Both the position numbers and the translations under genes were made by a program. Shown here piece by piece: positions 58,762 through 64,000 of a stretch of DNA of 64,000 nucleotides (the stretch's first letter is position 1; every line of letters begins with the position of its first letter). Source of the stretch: CAZNPL01 sp964574815. GTDB lineage: Bacteria; Planctomycetota; Phycisphaerae; UBA1845. The DNA lies in NCBI GenBank assembly GCA_964574815.1, contig CAZNPL010000002.1:1-64000 (forward strand), in the 5' to 3' direction. Under the pieces are notes generated by a model. It did not search any database. It was not told the DNA's origin and worked only from the letters and a program-made list of their open reading frames with translations.

Positions 58762-59757
58762 GTGTCTCGGCCGCCGGCTTGTTTTCCTCGATATTCAGCG
58801 CGAAGCAGCCCACTACGCATTACATGCCTTACCGGCCTCGTGGCGACGTGTCTGCTTGTTGCCGCCGTGGGCTGCCGGGAATCGGGGGAGAGTGCTCAGG
58901 AGAATCGTGAGTCGTCAGGCAAGACCATCGGCGTGACGCTTTTGACGGTGCAGCACCAGTTCTATCAGGACCTGCGAGCGGGGTTGGAGGAAGAGGCGGC
59001 CCGGCACGGTTACAGGCTGCTGATCAGCACAGCCGAATTCGATTCGGGGCGACAGGCCAACCAGATTGACGATTTCATCGTTCAGGACGTGGACGCTCTG
59101 GTCGTTTGCCCGTGCGATTCGCGAAGCGTCGGCTCCGGTATCGTCGCGGCGAACGAGGCGGGCATCCCTGTCTTCACGGCCGACATCGCCAGCGCGGCGT
59201 CTATCGGAGAGGTCACGTCCCACATTGCTTCAGACAACGTGGAGGGCGGGCGCGAGGCTGCGAAGCTTCTTGCGGAGGCCATCGGCGGGGAGGGAAAGGT
59301 GGCGATCCTGTCGCATCCGGAGGTGGCCAGCGTTACCGATCGCGTGAAGGGCTTCAAGGAGGAGATTGCAGCCCAGCCGGGTATCCAGATCGTCGCCGAA
59401 CTGTCGGCGGAGGGTCGCCGCGACAAGGCCGTCCGTGTGATGGAGGATCTGTTGCAATCGCATGACGATCTGGCGGGCGTGTTCGGGATCAACGACGACT
59501 CGGCGTTGGGCGCGCTGGCGGCGGTGGAGGCGGCCGGAAAGCTCGGCGAAATCAGCATCGTCGGCTACGACGCGACGCCCGAGGCCCGCGCCAAGATCGA
59601 GAGCGGTGCGATTTACGGAGACGTGATTCAGCATCCGCGGCGAATCGGCCGGCTCACTATCAACGCCATCCACGATCACTTCGAGGGCAGGAGACCGCCG
59701 CCGGTGATTCCGGTCGAGGTGGGCACGTACACCGGCCCGCCGGACCGAGCGTCATGA
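58762..59757 (+). CDS. rbsB: Ribose-type ABC transporter substrate-binding lipoprotein
   Basis: A 331-residue lipoprotein: signal peptide with lipobox LVAAVGC (Cys38), then a periplasmic-binding fold of the RbsB/LacI type (GVTLLTVQHQFYQDL, AEFDSGRQANQIDDFI, FGINDDSALGALAA, VGYDATPEA). It captures a sugar for the RbsAC-like transporter encoded downstream. GTG 58762 has GGAG seven bases before it. Its stop overlaps the next start by four bases. Ribose itself is not proven. Confidence 0.88.
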   Translation: MSRPPACFPRYSARSSPLRITCLTGLVATCLLVAAVGCRESGESAQENRESSGKTIGVTLLTVQHQFYQDLRAGLEEEAARHGYRLLISTAEFDSGRQANQIDDFIVQDVDALVVCPCDSRSVGSGIVAANEAGIPVFTADIASAASIGEVTSHIASDNVEGGREAAKLLAEAIGGEGKVAILSHPEVASVTDRVKGFKEEIAAQPGIQIVAELSAEGRRDKAVRVMEDLLQSHDDLAGVFGINDDSALGALAAVEAAGKLGEISIVGYDATPEARAKIESGAIYGDVIQHPRRIGRLTINAIHDHFEGRRPPPVIPVEVGTYTGPPDRAS

Positions 59758-61262
59758 CGCCCGCTGCGCCCCGTATTCGTTTCAAGCAAGTCTCCAAGCG
59801 GTTCCCCGGCGTACAGGCTTTGGACGCCGTCAGTTTCGATGTGCTTCCGGGGTGTGTTCACGGTTTAGTGGGCGAGAACGGCGCGGGCAAGAGCACGCTC
59901 GTGAAGGTGCTGGCCGGAGCCCACGCGCTCGATTCGGGGACAGTCGAAATCGACGGCGAGCCGGCGGGCATCCGCGACGCGAGGCATGCTCAGAAGCTGG
60001 GGATCGCGATTGTTTATCAGGAGCTCAATCTCGTTCCCAGTCTGTCCGTGAGTGAAAACGTGTTTCTGGGGCGATGGCCGAGTTCCTCCGTTCTGCATCG
60101 AATCCGCTTTAGTGAACTACATGAGAAGGCCGCACGGTTGTTCGGCGAGTTGCAGCTCAACGTGCCCATCCGCACGAGGGTAAGCGCGCTCAGCGTCGCG
60201 CAGCAGCAGATGGTGGAGATCGCCAAAGCGCTCTCGATGGAAGCGCGCATCCTCATCCTTGACGAACCGTCGGCCGTGCTGACTCCGCACGAGTTGGCGG
60301 CGTTATTTCGGCTCGTGCGGGATCTGACCGCGCGTGGCGTGAGCGTGATCTATATCTCGCATCGATTGGATGAAATCTTTGAACTGGCCGACTACGTCAC
60401 CGTCATGCGCGACGGCCGACACATATCGACGCGGCCGATTGACGAGGTGAACCGCAACACGCTGATTCTCGAGACGGTTGGTAGAACGCTCGATCGGGAG
60501 TTCCCATCGCGCACGCTGGAACTTGGGGACATCGCGCTTTGCGTGGAGAACCTGTCGGCGCCGCCGGCGTTTCGGCATGTGTCGTTCGACGTGAAGGCGC
60601 GAGAGATCTTCGCATTGACCGGTCTGGTTGGTTCGGGCCGGAGCTCCATTGGACAAGGGATCTTCGGGGCGATGCCCTGCACAGGTGGCGTTCGCGTGGG
60701 CGGGGCGGTTGGTCCGTTCAAGTCGCCCGGGGCCGCCAAGCGCGCGGGGGTGGCATTTCTTCCGGAGGATCGCAAGAACCAGGGACTTCTGCTGCATCGC
60801 CCCCTGCGCGAGAACATCACGCTTGCGCATCGCGAACGATCGGCGAGGTGTGGACTGCTCAGCATTCCACGCGAACGACGATTCGCCCGCGAGATGATGC
60901 GGCGGCACGGCGTCCGCGCCGCCGGCACCGAGATCGCCGCGGCCACTTTGAGCGGGGGTAACCAGCAGAAAGCCATGCTGGCCCGCTGGCTCCAGGAAGC
61001 GTACCGTGTCGTCATCCTCGATGAGCCGACGCGCGGCGTGGACGTCGGCGCGAAGGTCGAGATTTACGAGAAGCTGAACGTTGTGGCTCGAAGCGGCGCG
61101 GCCGTTCTGATGATTTCCTCGGAACTTCCGGAGGTGATCGGGATGGCCGACCGGATCGGGGTGATGTGCGAGGGGCGTTTGATGGGCGTTTTGGATAATC
61201 GTGAGCGCTCGGTCAGGCAGGAGTCGATCATGAATCTGGCTGTCGGTGAGACTGCGCCGTGA
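59754..61262 (+). CDS. rbsA: Ribose-type ABC transporter ATP-binding protein
   Basis: A 502-residue double-ATPase. First half: Walker A GENGAGKST, signature LSVAQQQMVEIAKAL and Walker B ILILDEPSA. Second half: GLVGSGRSSIG, with a changed Walker A (GSGRSS, lacking the GKS lysine usual in such proteins), then LSGGNQQKAMLARWL and VILDEPTRGVDVGAK. This asymmetry is normal for RbsA-type proteins. It overlaps both neighbours by four bases. Confidence 0.92.
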   Translation: MTPAAPRIRFKQVSKRFPGVQALDAVSFDVLPGCVHGLVGENGAGKSTLVKVLAGAHALDSGTVEIDGEPAGIRDARHAQKLGIAIVYQELNLVPSLSVSENVFLGRWPSSSVLHRIRFSELHEKAARLFGELQLNVPIRTRVSALSVAQQQMVEIAKALSMEARILILDEPSAVLTPHELAALFRLVRDLTARGVSVIYISHRLDEIFELADYVTVMRDGRHISTRPIDEVNRNTLILETVGRTLDREFPSRTLELGDIALCVENLSAPPAFRHVSFDVKAREIFALTGLVGSGRSSIGQGIFGAMPCTGGVRVGGAVGPFKSPGAAKRAGVAFLPEDRKNQGLLLHRPLRENITLAHRERSARCGLLSIPRERRFAREMMRRHGVRAAGTEIAAATLSGGNQQKAMLARWLQEAYRVVILDEPTRGVDVGAKVEIYEKLNVVARSGAAVLMISSELPEVIGMADRIGVMCEGRLMGVLDNRERSVRQESIMNLAVGETAP

Positions 61263-62254
61263 AACAAGCGCATTCGTCATCCCTTTTGCGGTCGCTCGTT
61301 GCGGCACGGATGCCGGTCATCCTGCTGCTGCTGGTCGTGACGACGTCGATTCTCACGGACGGTCGTTTCGCACAACTGGCCAACGTGATCAACGTGGCCC
61401 GTCAGGTTTCGTTTGAGGCGCTGATCGCGTTCGGAATGACGCTGGTCATTGTGACGGGCGGCATTGATCTGTCGGTGGGTTCTCTCGTGGCCTTGACGGG
61501 CGTGGTGGCGGCGCTCTTGATGCAGGCGTTGTCCGCGTCGTCGCCTTATCTTGCGATCTTCTTCGGGCTGGCTGGCGGAGTGGCGACGGGCGCGGCCGTG
61601 GGAGCCATGTCCGGCGCGATCGTGGCGCGATTCCTGATCCCGCCCTTTATCGTCACGCTGGCCGCGATGCTCATGGCCCGGGGATTCGCGTTCATTCTGT
61701 GCGACGGCCAGCCGGTCTACGATCTGCCCGACGGATTCCGGTGGCTCGGCGCGGGATTCGTGTTCGAGTCCGTGCTGGGCAGGCACGTTCCGGTGCCCGT
61801 TCTGATCATGCTCGTGATGTACGTCGTTACCGCGACTTCGCTTTCGCGAACGGTCTTCGGGCGCGGGGTGATCGCGGTCGGCAGCAACGAGGAGGCCGCC
61901 CGACTGGCGGGCATTCCGGTGCGTCGCACCAAGCTGCTGGTTTATCTGATTACGGGAGCGCTGGCGGGGCTGGCGGGTGTGCTTCAGTGCGCCAAGCTCG
62001 CCTCCGGCGATCCGAAAGTCGGTGAGATGTGGGAGCTCAACGTCATCGCCGCGGTGGTGGTCGGCGGGACGAGCCTGTTCGGCGGCAAGGGAAGCGTTAC
62101 CGGGACACTGATCGGGGCGTTGATCATCGGCGTGCTCAACAACGGACTGAACCTGATGCACGTTGAGCACTTCTGGCAGAAGGTCGTGCTCGGCGCGGTG
62201 ATTCTCGGGGCGAGCCTGGCCGACGCCGGCCTGCGACGGCTCGACTTGCGCTAG
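61259..62254 (+). CDS. rbsC: Ribose-type ABC transporter permease
   Basis: A 331-residue permease with about eight to ten helices and the family motif near VVVGGTSLFGGKGSVTGTLIGALIIGVLNNGLNL, and early FGMTLVIVTGGIDLSVGS. It forms the membrane channel of the sugar importer. GTG 61259 overlaps the rbsA stop. Confidence 0.92.
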   Translation: MKQAHSSSLLRSLVAARMPVILLLLVVTTSILTDGRFAQLANVINVARQVSFEALIAFGMTLVIVTGGIDLSVGSLVALTGVVAALLMQALSASSPYLAIFFGLAGGVATGAAVGAMSGAIVARFLIPPFIVTLAAMLMARGFAFILCDGQPVYDLPDGFRWLGAGFVFESVLGRHVPVPVLIMLVMYVVTATSLSRTVFGRGVIAVGSNEEAARLAGIPVRRTKLLVYLITGALAGLAGVLQCAKLASGDPKVGEMWELNVIAAVVVGGTSLFGGKGSVTGTLIGALIIGVLNNGLNLMHVEHFWQKVVLGAVILGASLADAGLRRLDLR

Positions 62255-62316
62255 CTCGGTGTGCAGGAGTTGTGCGTGTTTGTGCAATACCGAGAAGCGA
62301 TTGTAAGGGAGCGGGT

Positions 62317-62412
62317 GTGAGAGAGACCGCTTCCTTACGGGCGCGGCTCGGAAACAATGCGGACGTGAAAGAGACTCCACCGCTTTATTAGTGGCGCGGC
62401 TCGGAAACAATG
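62317..62412. repeat. Imperfect tandem repeat upstream of GH38 gene
   Basis: GCGCGGCTCGGAAACAATG occurs at 62341-62359 and 62394-62412, and the sequence before each copy is also similar (GTGA-AGAGA and ACCGCTT), so two units of 43 and 48 bases lie in tandem. The second ends 30 bases before the mannosidase start codon. They may be paired operator sites or a duplication scar. Confidence 0.6.
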
Positions 62413-62441
62413 ACCCAGGCGATTGGGAGTACAAGAGGGCG

Positions 62442-64000
62442 ATGAGAAAACGGTTTTTCGTGTTGGCAGGCCTGGCGGTCGCTCTGTGCGGCTTTTCGGT
62501 TCGCGCGGACTCAGAGGGCCGCATGTTCGACCTGTCCGAGGACAGGGTTCTTTACTGCGTCGGCTACGCTCATCTCGATACGCAGTGGCGCTGGGATTTC
62601 TGCACAACGATCGACCGATACATCCGGGAAACGCTCGATCAGAATTTCGAGCGTTTCGAGCGATACCCCGGGTACGTTTTCAACTTCACGGGATCCGTTC
62701 GTTACAACATGATGAAGGAGTACTACCCGCAAAGGTACGAACGCCTCAAGAAATACATCGCCGAAGGCCGCTGGTTCGTGTCCGGCTCTTCGGTGGATGA
62801 GGGGGACGTCAATGTGCCGTCGGCCGAGGCGGTGATCCGGCAGGTGCTCTACGGTAACCAGTATTTCCGCAGGGAGTTCGGCAAGGAGAGCATTGATTTC
62901 ATGCTCCCGGACTGCTTTGGCTTTCCCGCGTCCATGCCGTCGATTTGGGCCCACTGCGGACTTGAAGGCTTCTCTACGCAGAAGCTGACATGGGGATCGG
63001 CCGTGGGCATTCCGTTCAAGATCGGCGTCTGGGAGGGGCTGGACGGTGAGTCGGTCATTGCTGCGTTAGACCCGGGACCGTACGTGGGGGCGATCGAGGG
63101 CCGCGTTGACCTTAATCCGCAGTGGGCCGAGCGCATCACGACGAACGGGCGGAAGTACGGCGTGTGGGCGGACTACCACTATTACGGCGTCGGGGATCAA
63201 GGGGGTGCGCCACGTGCCAAGGACGTCGAGAACTACCTCGCCAGCATCGACAACCCGGACAGTCTGTTCAAAGTCGCGCTGGTCTCCTCCGACCAGATGT
63301 ACAAGGATATTACGAAACAGCAGAGAGCTTCGCTGCCGCGGTACCGGGGAGACATGTTACTCACTGAGCACTCCGCCGGCACGCTCACGTCGCAGTCCTA
63401 CATGAAAAGGTGGAACCGGAAGGGCGAACTGCTCGCTGACGCGGCCGAGCGCATGGCCGTCGCCGCGGACTGGCTCGGTGCGGCCGAGTACCCGATCGAG
63501 AAGCTCAACCGCTCGTGGGAGCGGTTGCTGGCGAACCAGATGCACGACATTCTGCCCGGCACGAGCATTCCCCGCGCTTACACATACTCGTGGAACGACG
63601 AGATCGTGGCGATGAACGGCTTTGCGGCGGTGTTGACCCACTCAATCGGCGGTGTGTCGCGGGCGTTGGACACGCGCGCCGAGGGCGTGCCGCTGGTCGT
63701 TTATAATCCGTTGACTGTTGCACGCGAGGACGTCGTCGAGGCCACCGTGCGATTCGACCGGGTAGTCCCGAAGGCCGTGGCCGTGTTTGACGCCCAGGGA
63801 AAGGAGGTGCCATCGCAGATTCTGGAACGATCCAAAGAGCAGTTGAAAATCCTCTTTGTCGCAGGCGTGCCGTCGGTCAGTCTGACCGTGTTTGATGTGC
63901 GCCGAAGCAATACGCCCTACAGCGCGGGAGACGCCCTCAAGATTTCGCAGTCGTCGTTGGAGAACGAACACTATCGCGTTTCGATCAACGAGGACGGTGA
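62442..64000 (+). CDS. Secreted GH38 alpha-mannosidase, cut by window end
   Basis: 519 codons are present and the frame is still open at the window end. A signal peptide (residues 1-22, cleavage near VRA-DS) precedes a GH38 catalytic domain: AHLDTQWRWD (His44, Asp46, Zn2+ and substrate site) and LPDCFGFP with the likely nucleophile near Asp157. The helical middle domain and the start of the C-terminal beta domain follow. GH38 enzymes remove alpha-linked mannose from glycans. It lies 187 bases after a sugar transporter gene set, so the released sugar may be taken up by it. Confidence 0.85.
   Translation, partial: MRKRFFVLAGLAVALCGFSVRADSEGRMFDLSEDRVLYCVGYAHLDTQWRWDFCTTIDRYIRETLDQNFERFERYPGYVFNFTGSVRYNMMKEYYPQRYERLKKYIAEGRWFVSGSSVDEGDVNVPSAEAVIRQVLYGNQYFRREFGKESIDFMLPDCFGFPASMPSIWAHCGLEGFSTQKLTWGSAVGIPFKIGVWEGLDGESVIAALDPGPYVGAIEGRVDLNPQWAERITTNGRKYGVWADYHYYGVGDQGGAPRAKDVENYLASIDNPDSLFKVALVSSDQMYKDITKQQRASLPRYRGDMLLTEHSAGTLTSQSYMKRWNRKGELLADAAERMAVAADWLGAAEYPIEKLNRSWERLLANQMHDILPGTSIPRAYTYSWNDEIVAMNGFAAVLTHSIGGVSRALDTRAEGVPLVVYNPLTVAREDVVEATVRFDRVVPKAVAVFDAQGKEVPSQILERSKEQLKILFVAGVPSVSLTVFDVRRSNTPYSAGDALKISQSSLENEHYRVSINEDG

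Overview
The window is high-GC bacterial DNA whose centre (about 18.4-48 kb) carries a complete, tightly packed gene set for dissimilatory sulfate reduction. The flanks suggest a member of the Planctomycetota, perhaps Phycisphaerae-like: secreted proteins with 'DCN-NGIPD' calcium-binding repeats and dockerin-type EF-hands, an FG-GAP/UnbV (CRTAC1) protein beside an orphan RnfD-like protein, and a tripartite C-terminal sorting tail. That placement is inference; no rRNA or ribosomal protein gene is present.

Layout. 0.2-5.6 kb: three related secreted proteins in an operon with a terminator, then a large secreted propeller/dockerin-type protein with its own promoter. 5.6-6.8 kb: non-coding, repeat-rich. 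6.8-10.8 kb (minus strand): a DsrK/HdrD-like iron-sulfur protein with a DsrM-like membrane cytochrome (TmcBC-like), a cysteine-rich MerR regulator with a typical long-spacer promoter, and a ferritin-like protein. 10.9-15.4 kb: a HEAT-repeat protein, a long UPF0324 putative sulfate exporter with a small membrane protein, and a fused SUMT/HemD enzyme for siroheme. 15.8-19 kb: a sensor kinase with two heme-c-type motifs, its receiver, and a Rex-type redox repressor.

19.8-47.9 kb is the sulfur island: aprBA, a zinc-ribbon protein, a YkgJ-type protein, qmoABC, sat, an OsmC-like protein, dsrC, an RsbRD-like protein, dsrMKJOP, dsrABD, a DsrL-like oxidoreductase, dsrN, a fused ferrochelatase-like/glutamyl-tRNA-reductase-like protein, a CBS protein, an SLC13 anion symporter and a TauE/SafE exporter. 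Together: SLC13 imports sulfate; Sat makes APS; AprBA reduces APS to sulfite with electrons from menaquinol through QmoABC; DsrAB (activated by DsrD) reduces sulfite onto DsrC, and DsrMKJOP reduces the DsrC trisulfide with quinol-pool electrons. SUMT/HemD and DsrN supply amidated siroheme. DsrD, two-cysteine DsrC and QmoABC, with no dsrEFH, point to the reductive direction; DsrL is the unusual addition.

48-54 kb: a NarX/NarL-type two-component system, a secreted adhesin-like protein, a Nudix hydrolase and an AAE-type transporter. 54.4-58.3 kb (minus): RnfD-like, unknown and CRTAC1 proteins in an overlapping operon. 58.8-64 kb: a ribose-type ABC sugar importer followed by a secreted GH38 alpha-mannosidase cut by the window end. 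No tRNA, rRNA, CRISPR array or transposase gene was seen; one short inverted-repeat (MITE-like) element sits at the 3' end of dsrN.
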